From: Actinocatenispora sp036503555
GTDB taxonomy: Bacteria; Actinomycetota; Actinomycetes; Mycobacteriales; Micromonosporaceae
Assembly: GCA_036503555.1 (NCBI GenBank)
Contig: DASXWQ010000031.1
Coordinates: 138,051 to 202,050 of the forward strand
Direction: 5' to 3'
Length of the DNA: 64,000 nt
Shown: positions 9,844 to 18,866 of the stretch, in pieces
How the letters are laid out: each line of letters begins with the position of its first letter
Position numbering within the stretch: position 1 is the stretch's first letter
Position numbers and translations under genes: made by a program
Notes under the pieces: model-generated
Told to the model about the DNA's origin: nothing
Seen by the model: the letters and a program-made list of their open reading frames with translations, nothing else
Databases searched by the model: none

Positions 9844-10551
9844 TTACTCCGCCCAGACCAGGTAGACGGGTACCTCGGTGCAGCGGGCCGGTTGTCCGGT
9901 GAAGGCCCAGCGGTACCAGTCTGACTCATCGCAGATGCGTACGCAGATGGTGCCGTCCGGGTTCTGGAACGGCTCGGTGACGGCGCGCAGGTCGCGGCGC
10001 TGCCGGTCGGGGGAGACGACCACGACGCGGCGCCCGGTCAGGCCGGGCGCGTCGCGCGCCGGCACGGGGTGCCGCGGCGCCGGCGCGTCGAGCGTGACGA
10101 GGCGGGACAGCAGGTCGCGCCGGTCGCCGCCGGTCGCGGACGCCTCGCCGACCCGCTCGACCCAGACCCGGTCGATCGGTACCAGCGGGGCGAACACCTC
10201 GACCTGGTCCTGTTCGGCGCGGTACCACTCGGACTCGACGAGCAGCGGGACGAGGTCGGTGCCACCCTGCCGTACGGTGTCGTCGGCCCGCAGGTCGCCG
10301 CGCCAGCCCCGGTCGGGCGAGCCGGTGACGACGCGCCGGCCGCGCAGCCCGTCGACCTGGTACGCGGGTACGGGCACGATCGGCGGCGGGTCGTCGGGAA
10401 ACCAGAGCTCGGGATCCATGGCGTCCATCATCGGCCAGCGGCGCGGGTACGCGTGCCGACCCGCCCGGCCGGCGGCGCGACCCGGCTGCGGCGCGACACC
10501 CACGCATCCGCCGGCGAGAGCGACGCGTCCGGTCCCGGCGGTGTCGGTCAT
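9844..10551 (-). CDS. Hypothetical protein with an internally duplicated domain
   Basis: A 235-residue protein without membrane segments. Two halves are alike: G-R-R-V-V-T-G-S-P-D-R-G-W-R-G-D-L-R-A ... E-S-E-W-Y-R in the first, and G-R-R-V-V-V-V-S-P-D-R-Q-R-R-D-L-R-A ... E-S-D-W-Y-R in the second, so the gene arose by tandem duplication. The ATG at 10551 overlaps the stop of the peptidase gene (ATGA), which sets the start and shows coupling. An internal ATG at 10431 would remove a disordered leader. No known family is recognised; association with the secretion-like machine is inferred from the operon. Confidence 0.55.
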   Translation of the reverse strand: MTDTAGTGRVALAGGCVGVAPQPGRAAGRAGRHAYPRRWPMMDAMDPELWFPDDPPPIVPVPAYQVDGLRGRRVVTGSPDRGWRGDLRADDTVRQGGTDLVPLLVESEWYRAEQDQVEVFAPLVPIDRVWVERVGEASATGGDRRDLLSRLVTLDAPAPRHPVPARDAPGLTGRRVVVVSPDRQRRDLRAVTEPFQNPDGTICVRICDESDWYRWAFTGQPARCTEVPVYLVWAE

Positions 10552-11705
10552 CCCTGGCCCAGCGGGGCGCCCTTGTCCCGCATGAACGGGACCGGGTCGA
10601 TCGCGCCGTTGCCGGACAGGTCGTCGTGCAGGTGTACCTCGAAGTGCAGGTGCGGGCCGTCGGCGTTGCCGCTCTGGCCGACGAGGCCGATGCGCTGGCC
10701 GACCCGTACGGTCTGGCCGACGTGCACCATCGGCTGCTGGACCATGTGGCAGTAGCGCGTGTTCACGCCGTCGGCGTGCTTGATCTCGACGTACCAGCCG
10801 CAGCCGGGGGTGTTCATGCTGCCGTTGACGTCGCAGTTGCGGGTGTCGGGGTCGCACTTGGCGGTGATGACGATGCCGCCGGCCGCGGCGACGATGGGCG
10901 TACCCTTCGGTGGCGCGAGGTCGGCGCCGTAGTGCATGAAGCCGCCGCGCGGGCCGAACGGCGAGCTGATCGGGCCCTTGACCGGCTGCACCCAGCCGGA
11001 CGCGGCGGGTTGGCCGGCCGGCGCGCACGTACCCGGGGACGTGTCGGCGGTCAGCGCGGTGCGCGCGGCGCCGTTGGTCAGCGTGTTCACGATGTTCGTC
11101 GCGTCCGACTCCCACTTCGCGTACGCGTCGGGGAAGGCGCTGTTCTGCACGAGCTGCGCGGCGATCGTGACCGGCAGCTGCTCCCAACCCGGCAGCGACA
11201 CGAGCTTCTTGTAGAACTTGGTGGCCGAGGTCGCCGGGTCCATCAGCTCCTTGACCGTGCCCCAGCCGCCGGCGCCCTCCGGGGCACTGGGCCGCTGCTG
11301 GAACAGCCCGACCGAGTCGTGGTCGTGCCCGACCGTGTCGTGCGGCAGCGCCATGCTGTGCGCCACGACGAGCGGGTACGTCGGGTTGTCGTTGGCGTAC
11401 ACGTGCAGGCTGGACTCCTGGAGCGCCGTGGCGATCGCGACGACCCAGCCGCGCGGCGGGACCTTGAGCTTCTGGCCGGCGGCGATGATCGCGTACGCCC
11501 GCGTCTCCTGCACCTGGGTGAACCCGGAGACCTGCGGCAGGTGCCCGTACGAGGCGAGCTTCCCGCCGCAGCCGACGGGGTTCGTCGCCGGCGCGGACGG
11601 CCCGCCGAACAGGCCGGTCAGCGCGACGGTGCCGCCCAGCCCGCAGCACAGCAGCACGAACGTCGCGGCCACCGAGACCGCCACCCACACCCCGCGCCGC
11701 TTCAT
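10548..11705 (-). CDS. Secretion-associated cell-wall hydrolase (transglycosylase-like plus M23 peptidase)
   Basis: A 385-residue exported protein. A membrane anchor or signal helix lies at residues 7-32. A lysozyme/SLT-like region follows (A-L-Q-E-S-S-L near 94-100, Glu97 the likely catalytic acid, then S-V-G-L-F-Q-Q-R-P). The C-terminal LytM/M23 metallopeptidase has H-Y-G-A-D at 258-262 and H-L-H-F-E at 352-356 as zinc ligands. Bifunctional hydrolases like this open the peptidoglycan for Gram-positive type IV secretion channels (VirB1-like role). It lies in the operon between the VirB8-like gene and the duplicated-domain gene. Confidence 0.85.
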   Translation of the reverse strand: MKRRGVWVAVSVAATFVLLCCGLGGTVALTGLFGGPSAPATNPVGCGGKLASYGHLPQVSGFTQVQETRAYAIIAAGQKLKVPPRGWVVAIATALQESSLHVYANDNPTYPLVVAHSMALPHDTVGHDHDSVGLFQQRPSAPEGAGGWGTVKELMDPATSATKFYKKLVSLPGWEQLPVTIAAQLVQNSAFPDAYAKWESDATNIVNTLTNGAARTALTADTSPGTCAPAGQPAASGWVQPVKGPISSPFGPRGGFMHYGADLAPPKGTPIVAAAGGIVITAKCDPDTRNCDVNGSMNTPGCGWYVEIKHADGVNTRYCHMVQQPMVHVGQTVRVGQRIGLVGQSGNADGPHLHFEVHLHDDLSGNGAIDPVPFMRDKGAPLGQG

Positions 11706-11739
11706 GCCACACCGGTCCGCCGGTCGCCGCGGTCCCCGG

Positions 11740-12279
11740 TCATGACTTCGGCGTCCAGTCGATGCCGTCGACCCGCCAGCCCGAGCCGTCGCTGGTCAGC
11801 CGGAGCGTCAGCAGCCCCTCGTCCGCCGGTACGTCGACGTCGGCCCACACCGCGCCGTGGTCGCCGAGGCTGGCGGCACCGGCGAGGCGGCTCGCCGGCA
11901 CCGTCATCGGGTCCATCGTCGTGATCTTCTCGGCCAGCCCCGGCGTCGCGTACTTCGTCAGGGCGGCGCGCCACTGCTTCGCCGGCCCGTCCGACTTCAC
12001 GTACGCGTTCGCGAACGACGTCGCGACGCTGAGCGGACCGGCCTGGCCCGGCTTCACCACCGGGTCCTGTTTGGACGGTGCGCCGGTCGGCCCGTCGTTC
12101 GGCGCGCCGGTCTCCTCGACGGTGGACGACGCCTGGCCACCCGAGACCGGCCCGCCGCCGTCGCCGTCACCGCCGCCGAACCCGAGCACTCGGCCGACCA
12201 GCACGACCACGACGACCGCCAGCGCGGCCAGCCCGGCGAGACCGTACCGGCTGGTGACGAACGCGAGCACCCGGCGCAT
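11740..12279 (-). CDS. VirB8/TcpC-like single-pass membrane protein
   Basis: A 179-residue protein. A transmembrane helix lies at about residues 13-33, a Gly/Asp/Pro-rich linker follows, and residues 85-179 form a domain beginning S-V-A-T-S-F-A-N-A-Y-V and ending W-R-V-D-G-I-D-W-T. This size and topology resemble the NTF2-like periplasmic domains of VirB8/TcpC channel proteins. GGAGG lies 6 bases before the ATG at 12279. Its place between the VirB6-like and hydrolase genes supports a structural role in the channel. Identification is by topology and context, not strong motifs. Confidence 0.55.
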   Translation of the reverse strand: MRRVLAFVTSRYGLAGLAALAVVVVVLVGRVLGFGGGDGDGGGPVSGGQASSTVEETGAPNDGPTGAPSKQDPVVKPGQAGPLSVATSFANAYVKSDGPAKQWRAALTKYATPGLAEKITTMDPMTVPASRLAGAASLGDHGAVWADVDVPADEGLLTLRLTSDGSGWRVDGIDWTPKS

Positions 12280-12297
12280 GGCAGCCTCCCCGGCCCG

Positions 12298-14346
12298 TCA
12301 GTTTCTGGACCCGGAGGCGTCGGCCTCCTGGCGTCGCGAGAAGTCCCGCTCGAACGAGGACGCGTCCGCCGACAGTGCCGCCTCCGACTGACCCACCGCG
12401 TACGACAGGTCATGCCGGTCCTCGCTGCCGTCCGCGTACCGCCCGGTGTCGGGCACCCAGACCCGGTCGTCGCCGGCGTTCGCCGGGACCGGCGTCTCGC
12501 GGCGCGGCCGCTCCGGCGTCGGCTGCTCGGTCGGCGGCGGGGCCGGCGAACCGGCTGGGGCCGGATCGTCCGCCTTCGGCGGCGGGGTGTCGGTCCCCAG
12601 CGGACCGCCCGTACCGGCCGGCACCGACGCCCCGTCCTTGGTCTGGTCGGCGCGGCGCTTCTTCGACTCGTCCTTGTCCTGTGCCTCGATGTCGCCGAAC
12701 GCCGCCGCGCCGGCCGCACCGATCGCCACACCCTTGAGGTCGGAGAAGAACCGCTTGTGCCACGAGCCGATGTTGGCGATCTCGCCCATCGGCGACTTCC
12801 CGCCGAGCTGCGTGATCCGCCGGTACGGCCGCAGCAACAGCCAGCCGACGATCCCGCACAACCACACCAGCGTGATCTGCAACCAGCCCGGCAATGTCGC
12901 GGTGTTCATGATGATGTCCACCGCGAACAGGTAGATCGACGCGCCGGCACCGAAGATGATGATGTTGAAGATCGCCGCGACCACGATGTTGATCAGCCGT
13001 TTGAACCCGGCACTCGCCGGCCGCAGGATCGCGATCGTACCGATCACCGGGATCGCCACCACGGCCCACCGGAAGATCAGGAACCCGAGGATGATCAGCA
13101 ACGACGCCGCGATGTCGAAGAACGCGAACGCCAGCGCCGAGATGATCGCGATCAACCCCGCCCCGATCCGCGCACTACCTTCCTTGCCCTGCAGGTAGTT
13201 GAACGCGTCGGGATCCTCGGTCCGGATCTGCTGCGCGATCCGCTGAAAGTTGTCCGACTTCTGCTTCAGGATGACCGCGCGCTGGCTCGGGTGCTTTTGG
13301 ATGGTCTTGGCTTCCGACCAACTCAACGTGCTTGAGTCATAGAGCGCGAAGCCATACTTCTTCGCGACCGCGCTCGTGGATGAACCCAGCGTGCCGCGCA
13401 GCCAGTTGTTGTACAGGACCGCCTGTGTTGCGGTGTCGCTCGCACGCAGAGCCGGCGGGCGCTTGTCCTTGCAGAGTTCGGGGTCGTGCTTGACGCCGGG
13501 TGGCGGATTCGTCCAGGCGTTGGGACAGTCCTTGGCGGGAATGTCCTTTGCCCGCGGGCCGACCGCATCGTGGACGATGCCGAGTGACGTGACGAGGGTG
13601 CTGTCCGCAAGGTGCGCAGAAACTAGCGGCCAAGCGGCAACAGCCGTCACCACGACCATGACGAGCACCGCCCAACCAGCGGTTGTCAGCGCATCACTCA
13701 TGTTGGCCTGGCGTGATCGCCACAGTAGATACAGGCCGACCACGGCGATGGTGATGACGCCGAAAACACTGAAGACTTTTTGATAAACGGCCTTGGTGGC
13801 CGTCTTTACGAGGTTGTCGGCCCAACCCCACATCGTGTCGGGCTGATACGCCCGTTCACGAAAGGCATCCGCTGCGCCAACGATCCCGGTGGCAACCATG
13901 AGTTCGCCGTTGGCGATTGTTGTCGTGGTGCTCGCGTCGCTGGGGAGTGGCGACGAACCCGATGCGCAGTCGGGATTGTAAATGGGAAAGTTGTATCCGC
14001 CGTATCCATAGGTGCTGTAGTAACCCGACACGCCCGCCGTGACCTTCGGGTCGCTCGCGAACCACCCCCCGAACCCACTGTCCGGGGGGCCTGGGGTGGG
14101 AACACCCATGCATTCGTTGACCGTGCTGGATGCCGGCGGCAGCTTCTTGACACAGTTTGCCAGCTGGCTTGGGTCGCGCCACTGCGCCAGGGTGCAGTGG
14201 GAGGGGTCGGCGTGGGCGGGGGACGGGAAGAAGAGGGTGGCGGTGGCGGCGACGAGTACGGCGAGGAGAAGGGTGACGCGGCGTTCGCGCCGGGTGGCGG
14301 GTCGTGCGGAGGTGCCGGGGTGGTGGCGGGCCAGCCGGGCGATCAT
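12298..14346 (-). CDS. VirB6/TrbL-like polytopic channel protein
   Basis: A 682-residue protein. It has a signal peptide (hydrophobic residues about 26-41, cleavage after P-A-H-A), an extracellular Cys-containing region to about residue 180, then at least six membrane helices between about 185 and 530, and a charged, Pro-rich cytoplasmic tail. This is the layout of VirB6/TrbL subunits of type IV secretion channels. AGGAGG lies 7 bases before the ATG at 14346 and decides this start over a GTG at 14352 that overlaps the ATPase stop. Parts of 13.2-14.2 kb look less GC-rich than the flanks, which may reflect transfer or relaxed selection on the loops. Confidence 0.75.
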   Translation of the reverse strand: MIARLARHHPGTSARPATRRERRVTLLLAVLVAATATLFFPSPAHADPSHCTLAQWRDPSQLANCVKKLPPASSTVNECMGVPTPGPPDSGFGGWFASDPKVTAGVSGYYSTYGYGGYNFPIYNPDCASGSSPLPSDASTTTTIANGELMVATGIVGAADAFRERAYQPDTMWGWADNLVKTATKAVYQKVFSVFGVITIAVVGLYLLWRSRQANMSDALTTAGWAVLVMVVVTAVAAWPLVSAHLADSTLVTSLGIVHDAVGPRAKDIPAKDCPNAWTNPPPGVKHDPELCKDKRPPALRASDTATQAVLYNNWLRGTLGSSTSAVAKKYGFALYDSSTLSWSEAKTIQKHPSQRAVILKQKSDNFQRIAQQIRTEDPDAFNYLQGKEGSARIGAGLIAIISALAFAFFDIAASLLIILGFLIFRWAVVAIPVIGTIAILRPASAGFKRLINIVVAAIFNIIIFGAGASIYLFAVDIIMNTATLPGWLQITLVWLCGIVGWLLLRPYRRITQLGGKSPMGEIANIGSWHKRFFSDLKGVAIGAAGAAAFGDIEAQDKDESKKRRADQTKDGASVPAGTGGPLGTDTPPPKADDPAPAGSPAPPPTEQPTPERPRRETPVPANAGDDRVWVPDTGRYADGSEDRHDLSYAVGQSEAALSADASSFERDFSRRQEADASGSRN

Positions 14347-14348
14347 CG

Positions 14349-17300
14349 TCACGCCTCCTGACTCGTTGCCGACGCGGCCGGGGATACCGGCTCGGCGGTG
14401 GGCTGGGTCGGTGTGGTGTCCAGGTATTCCAGCAGGCGCGGCACGTACGACAGGTCGACGCGCATGCGCTGCACCCGCCCGTCCACGTCGCGCATGACGA
14501 ACTCGCGGTACGTCAGGCGCTGTGTGGAGGCGGCGTCGGAGGTGGAGAGGGTGCCGAGGATCTGCTCGTACCCGACGCCGCGCGGCACGCGGAGCAGGCG
14601 GAGCGCCTCTTCGGCGATCTCCGGGTCCTCGGCGATCCGGCCGACGAACACGGTCGAGACCAGGTTCTGTACGTCGAGGCCGAGGATGTCCTTGGGGTTC
14701 TGGGAGGCGACGAGGCCGGCGATGTTCCATTTCCGGGAGTCGCGGGCGAGCCGGACGAGGAAGGAGCGGCCGGACCGCCAGCCCTCCATGAAGTGCGCCT
14801 CGTCGAGGCCGACGAGCTTGCGCGCGTTCATGTCGCCGGAGTAGCAGCGGCGTACGGCGAGCCGGTGCGCGGTGTGCAGCATCGGCAGGGCGAGCTGTTC
14901 CTCGGCCGACCAGTACTCGCGTTCGATCTTGAGGTCGGGCAGTCGCAGGCCGGCCATGGTGATGACGGTGAGTACGTCGCGGTGCTCGGGGTCGGTGAGG
15001 TTCACGGCGGGCCGGCCGAAGAACAGCATGGCCAGCGGCATCTCGGCCGCGTCCATGAGCAGGTTGGCCAGCTCGCGCCCGTCGTCGTCGGTGTCCCGCA
15101 GGGAGGCGACCACGTCGTCCAATGTGGACGTTTCCTCGGCGGCCACCTGGCGGGCCGCGTGCCGCAGCAGTGCCGCGGTGCTCGCCTCGCGGGTGACCTG
15201 CGGCGGGATCAGCATCGAGCAGATGTCCTGGACGAGCATGCGGCGCTCGGCCCGGGCGTTCGACACGGAGATCTCGTACTCCCGGTCGCCGCCGGCGCCG
15301 GGCGCGAAGTGCGACCGCTCCGGGGTGGGGATCAGCGCGTACGGGGCGAGGGTGCCGGGCTCGGAACCGGTCAGGTTGAGCACCCGGGAGTACGGCTTGA
15401 GCTCGGGCATGTCGCAGATGCGCGCGAGCGGGCCGGACGGGTCGAGCAGCGTGGTCTGCACGCCGCGCCGCGCCGCGAGGTAGCCGAGGCCGCCGACGAG
15501 CGTCGACTTGCCGCCGCCCGGCTCGGACACGAAGACGCCGAGGCCGGAACGCTCGCGTACCTCCATGGGGAAGTGCAGGTCGAGGAAGACCGGGCGGCGG
15601 GACGTGCCGGCGGTACGACCGATCAGGTCGCCGCGGCGGTCCCCGACGTTGGACGCGCCCTGCGGGAGCGCGGCGGCGAACAGCTTCACCGGCATGCGCC
15701 GGACGTACCCCGTGTTGGCGATCGGTTCGCCGGGGATGAACTCGCGCGCCAGCCAGTCCTGGTTCTTGGGGTGCTGGAGCGAGATCCGCATGTCGCGGGA
15801 GTACATCTTGGTGAGGGAGCGGGCCCGTTCCAGGCACTCCTCGCGGGTGCTGCCGCCGATGGCGATGCGGTGCCAGCCGTGTACGCGGCTCGCGTCGAGC
15901 GGCAGGCCGGTCGTCATGTCGTCGCCGACGGTCAGCGCGCGCCGCGCCAGCCGTTCCAGCTCCGGCGGTACGTCCATGCCGTGCTCGACGTAGTCGCTCT
16001 GCTGGGACCGGATCATCCGCAGCCGGTGTTCCAGGTTGCGGAACGTGTCGCCGGGCCCGAGCACGTCGACGCGGGACGAGATCTCCATCGGCCACGGCAG
16101 GCGCTCGTGGAAGTGCATCCACGGCTCGTGCCGCTCCGGGATCTCCAGCGGCTCCATCCGGCCGACGGTCAGGACGCAGGCGTGCCGCTCCTCGCCGGTC
16201 ATCCGGTTGACCAGCTTGACCGTCGACCCGTACGGCGTGCGGTACCGCTCGACGTGCTCGGTCAACGCGAGCAGGTCGGACGTGTCCCAGTCGGTCTGCC
16301 GTACCGACGAGAGGAGCTGCGGCGGGTCCATGCACAGCGCGACGCTGCGGTAGATCAACCACTCCAGCTCGGTCGCCGACACCCGCCGCCCGCGCATCCC
16401 GAACGCGCCGAGCACCTCGTCGAACTGGCCGACCATGCGCGCCGCGCGCTTGCGCTCGACGTGCCCGATTCCCTTGCCGCGCAACGCACCCAGCCGCTCG
16501 GCGAGGTTGTCGCGGAAGGTACGCCGGGCGAACGTGATCCCCAGGTACGTCTGCCCCTCGGCGTGGTTGACCGACACCAGGTGCCGCTGCGCGGCGACGA
16601 GATGGTCCGACCAGCTCGGCGCGCCGGGCGGCGACGGCAGCGGGTGCGGCGTGTTGCCGTTGACGGTCCTGGCCCACTCGTCCGCCGGGAACGGCTTCGA
16701 CGTACGCCGCAGGTGCAGCCGGAACCCGGCGAGCCCCGCGTACTGCTCCGCGATCGCGACGATCATCGCCTCGCGCTCGGTGTCCGGCCGGAACGCCCAC
16801 CGCATCTCGGGCAGCCAGTACCACGCGGTGACCGTGGTCGGCGTGAACGTCAGGTGCCCGGCGATCTCGGTGATCGCCAGCTCCACCGGCGCCGGCCGGT
16901 CCTTGTACTTCGGCTTCGGCGGCATCTTGCCCCGCGACTGCGCCTGCCGCGACGGCGCCGCCTGCTTCCTCGTACGCTCGCGTGCCGGTGCGGTCTTCCG
17001 CCGCGCCGGCGCCTCCGTCCCCGCGGCCCCCGGCGCGCCGACGCCCTGCGGAACGGTCTGCGGCGCACCCTGCGCCGCCACGCCCGGCCTCGGCGGCACG
17101 GTCGACTGCCGTGGACCAGCTGCCGGCCCCTGCGGCGCGGCGACCTGCTGCGGTGCCGCGACCTGCTGCGGTGCCGTGACCTGCTGGGGTGCCGCGGCCT
17201 GCGGTACGGCAGGTTGCTGCGGTGCGGCGGGTTGCTGCGGTGCGGCGGGTTGCTGTGGTGCGGCGGCCGGTCGCTGGGGCGCGGCCGGCTGTTGCGGGGT

Positions 17301-17984
17301 CGCCGTCGGGCCGGACGACGGACGCATCGTCGGCTGCCCGCCGGTCGTGTGCCCGGGCGCGACGACCGTCGGATGCGCCCCGGTCCGCGACCCGTTCGGG
17401 AACTGCCCGCTCCCGTTCGGCGCCGGAGCAACGGTCGGGAACTGCCCGCTGGCGTCGCGCGGTGGTGTGACGGTGGGGAACTGTCCGCTGGCGTCGCGCG
17501 GTGGCGCGACGGTCGGATGCTGGCCGGTGGCGTCCTGGCGCGGCGGGACGGTGGGGTGCTGGCCGCTCACGTCCTGGTGCGGCGGGACGGTGGGGTACGC
17601 GCCGCTGGGGTGGTCTGGTGCTGGGGTGGCCGCCCGTGAACCCTGCGTACCGGCGGGTGGTGCCGGTCGCGTGCCCGGAGCCTGGGGTGGTGCCGGGGTG
17701 GGGGGTGTCGGTGCGGCGCCGGGTGCGCGGAAGACCGCGAGCGGTGCTGGTCCCGTCGTGGCGCCGCCGGCGGGACCGCCGGTACTGCCCCCGGGGGGCG
17801 GCTCCGCGAGGAACGGGGAGGGGGCGCGCCGGTCGGTGTCCGGGTCGGCGCCGCGCGCCGGATCCTCGGCGTCGTGCCGGTCGGCGTCGACGGGCGACGC
17901 GGGGTTGGCAGGCACAGCGTTGGCAGGCACAGCGTTGGCCGGCCGCTTGCCGGTGGTACCGGCGCGGTGGGGGGTGGCCGTCAT
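14349..17984 (-). CDS. VirB4-like secretion ATPase with repetitive N-terminal extension
   Basis: A 1211-residue protein. About the first 370 residues are disordered and Pro/Gln/Ala-rich, with two repeat arrays. The rest is a VirB4/TraC-type ATPase: Walker A is E-P-G-G-G-K-S-T at 821-828 and Walker B is V-G-L-D-E-A-H-F near 1058-1065, followed by the S-Q-N-P-K-D motif. VirB4 proteins power pilus assembly and substrate transfer from the cytoplasmic face of the membrane. AGGAG lies 5 bases before the ATG, which overlaps the stop of the PrgI-like gene (ATGA). No separate VirD4 coupling ATPase is present in the window. Confidence 0.88.
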   Translation of the reverse strand: MTATPHRAGTTGKRPANAVPANAVPANPASPVDADRHDAEDPARGADPDTDRRAPSPFLAEPPPGGSTGGPAGGATTGPAPLAVFRAPGAAPTPPTPAPPQAPGTRPAPPAGTQGSRAATPAPDHPSGAYPTVPPHQDVSGQHPTVPPRQDATGQHPTVAPPRDASGQFPTVTPPRDASGQFPTVAPAPNGSGQFPNGSRTGAHPTVVAPGHTTGGQPTMRPSSGPTATPQQPAAPQRPAAAPQQPAAPQQPAAPQQPAVPQAAAPQQVTAPQQVAAPQQVAAPQGPAAGPRQSTVPPRPGVAAQGAPQTVPQGVGAPGAAGTEAPARRKTAPARERTRKQAAPSRQAQSRGKMPPKPKYKDRPAPVELAITEIAGHLTFTPTTVTAWYWLPEMRWAFRPDTEREAMIVAIAEQYAGLAGFRLHLRRTSKPFPADEWARTVNGNTPHPLPSPPGAPSWSDHLVAAQRHLVSVNHAEGQTYLGITFARRTFRDNLAERLGALRGKGIGHVERKRAARMVGQFDEVLGAFGMRGRRVSATELEWLIYRSVALCMDPPQLLSSVRQTDWDTSDLLALTEHVERYRTPYGSTVKLVNRMTGEERHACVLTVGRMEPLEIPERHEPWMHFHERLPWPMEISSRVDVLGPGDTFRNLEHRLRMIRSQQSDYVEHGMDVPPELERLARRALTVGDDMTTGLPLDASRVHGWHRIAIGGSTREECLERARSLTKMYSRDMRISLQHPKNQDWLAREFIPGEPIANTGYVRRMPVKLFAAALPQGASNVGDRRGDLIGRTAGTSRRPVFLDLHFPMEVRERSGLGVFVSEPGGGKSTLVGGLGYLAARRGVQTTLLDPSGPLARICDMPELKPYSRVLNLTGSEPGTLAPYALIPTPERSHFAPGAGGDREYEISVSNARAERRMLVQDICSMLIPPQVTREASTAALLRHAARQVAAEETSTLDDVVASLRDTDDDGRELANLLMDAAEMPLAMLFFGRPAVNLTDPEHRDVLTVITMAGLRLPDLKIEREYWSAEEQLALPMLHTAHRLAVRRCYSGDMNARKLVGLDEAHFMEGWRSGRSFLVRLARDSRKWNIAGLVASQNPKDILGLDVQNLVSTVFVGRIAEDPEIAEEALRLLRVPRGVGYEQILGTLSTSDAASTQRLTYREFVMRDVDGRVQRMRVDLSYVPRLLEYLDTTPTQPTAEPVSPAASATSQEA
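17130..17290 (-). repeat. Ala-Pro-Gln repeat array in the VirB4-like gene
   Basis: About ten tandem degenerate 12-18 bp units encode runs of Q-Q-P-A-A-P and Q-Q-V-A-A-P. The array is low-complexity coding DNA, prone to slippage and therefore to length variation between strains. Confidence 0.7.
17400..17600 (-). repeat. Five 39-bp tandem repeats in the VirB4-like gene
   Basis: Five units of 13 residues with the pattern [Y/H/F]-P-T-V-x-P-x-x-D-x-[S/T]-G-Q stand in tandem in the disordered N-terminus. Adjacent units are nearly identical in DNA, indicating recent expansion. Confidence 0.75.
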
Positions 17985-18343
17985 ATCAACTCCTGGCGTA
18001 CGCGGACCCGGCTGGCGACCAGGCGTGACTCACGGTGCTCGGTCCGGGGTTCGCGGGTCCGGCGCCAGTCGGTCAGCGCGGTACGCACGACCATCCGCGC
18101 CGGCCGGTCGGGGTCGACGTACCGGAACACCAGGGAGGTGCTGACCATCGCGAGCGCGATCTCCCAGGCCGGGAACAGGTCGACATGCAGCGTGAAGGCG
18201 TAGTGGATCAGCATGAAGACCGGGACGAGCAGGGCGAACAGCCCGTACTGGGCGTACGGCAGCTGGAACGGCAGCGTGTAGCCGGGCGGGCCCAGGTAGA
18301 GCAGGCGTGCCCGGTAGATGTCGTCGTCGGTCCGCAGCCGCAT
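17981..18343 (-). CDS. PrgI/VirB3-like membrane protein
   Basis: A 120-residue protein. The N-terminus contains a P-P-G-Y-T-L-P-F-Q-L-P-Y segment, followed by two close membrane helices (about residues 33-49 and 55-72) and a basic cytoplasmic tail rich in Arg. PrgI/VirB3-type subunits of Gram-positive type IV secretion systems have this size and topology and are usually encoded next to virB4, as here, where its TGA overlaps the VirB4-like ATG. Assignment rests on topology and gene order. Confidence 0.6.
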   Translation of the reverse strand: MRLRTDDDIYRARLLYLGPPGYTLPFQLPYAQYGLFALLVPVFMLIHYAFTLHVDLFPAWEIALAMVSTSLVFRYVDPDRPARMVVRTALTDWRRTREPRTEHRESRLVASRVRVRQELI

Positions 18344-18352
18344 CGGGTCACC

Positions 18353-18658
18353 TCACTTGAAGATGAGGTCGGTGAGGTAGCCGCCCAGGAACAGCAGGGT
18401 GACCGCGCCGCCGATGAAGACGAGGCCGACGATCGCGATCACGGAGCTGGTGAGCACTCGGGACACCTCGCCCTTGTTCGCCCGGCCGATGAAGATCAGG
18501 CCGAGAACGGCCAGCAGGATCGGCGCGATCTTGCTGGCCAGGAACGAGATGATCCCGCTCGTGTCGACGGTCTTCGGCGCGGCCAGCCCGGTGAGGTGCG
18601 CACCGGTGTCGGACAGGGGCAGGGCGGTCAGGACGGTGTGCGCGACATCGCTGATCAT
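18353..18658 (-). CDS. TrbC/VirB2-like pilin or channel subunit
   Basis: A 101-residue protein. It has a 35-residue N-terminal segment, then two hydrophobic helices (about 36-56 and 70-96) separated by a short basic loop R-A-N-K-G-E-V. This is the usual layout of VirB2/TrbC major pilins. GGGGAGGGG lies just before the ATG at 18658. It is the first gene of the eight-gene minus-strand operon ending at 9301. No clear signal peptidase site is seen, so processing is uncertain. Confidence 0.6.
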   Translation of the reverse strand: MISDVAHTVLTALPLSDTGAHLTGLAAPKTVDTSGIISFLASKIAPILLAVLGLIFIGRANKGEVSRVLTSSVIAIVGLVFIGGAVTLLFLGGYLTDLIFK

Positions 18659-18784
18659 CGGCCCCTCCCCCGTCGCTCTCCGTATGCGTCATCGAGTCTC
18701 ATTGCTATCAGCTTCCTCGATATCCTCACTTGACGGAACTAGGTAATCACGGTGTGTCTCGATTGATTGCGTAGTTGGTCCCAG

Positions 18785-18813
18785 ACTTTACATTGCACTC
18801 AACTATGGGACAA
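18785..18813 (-). promoter_or_regulatory. Candidate promoter of the secretion-like operon
   Basis: Read on the minus strand: TTGTCC (18813-18808), a 17-base spacer, and TAAAGT (18790-18785), each matching the housekeeping consensus at four of six positions. It sits in an unusually AT-rich gap (about 18700-18840). The leader to the ATG at 18658 would be about 120 bases. The divergent gene at 18867 may share this control region. Confidence 0.4.
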
Positions 18814-18866
18814 GCCAAGTTGCATGTAACAATGATGCCTTCCCGCCCGTACTGAGGAGGCCAGCG

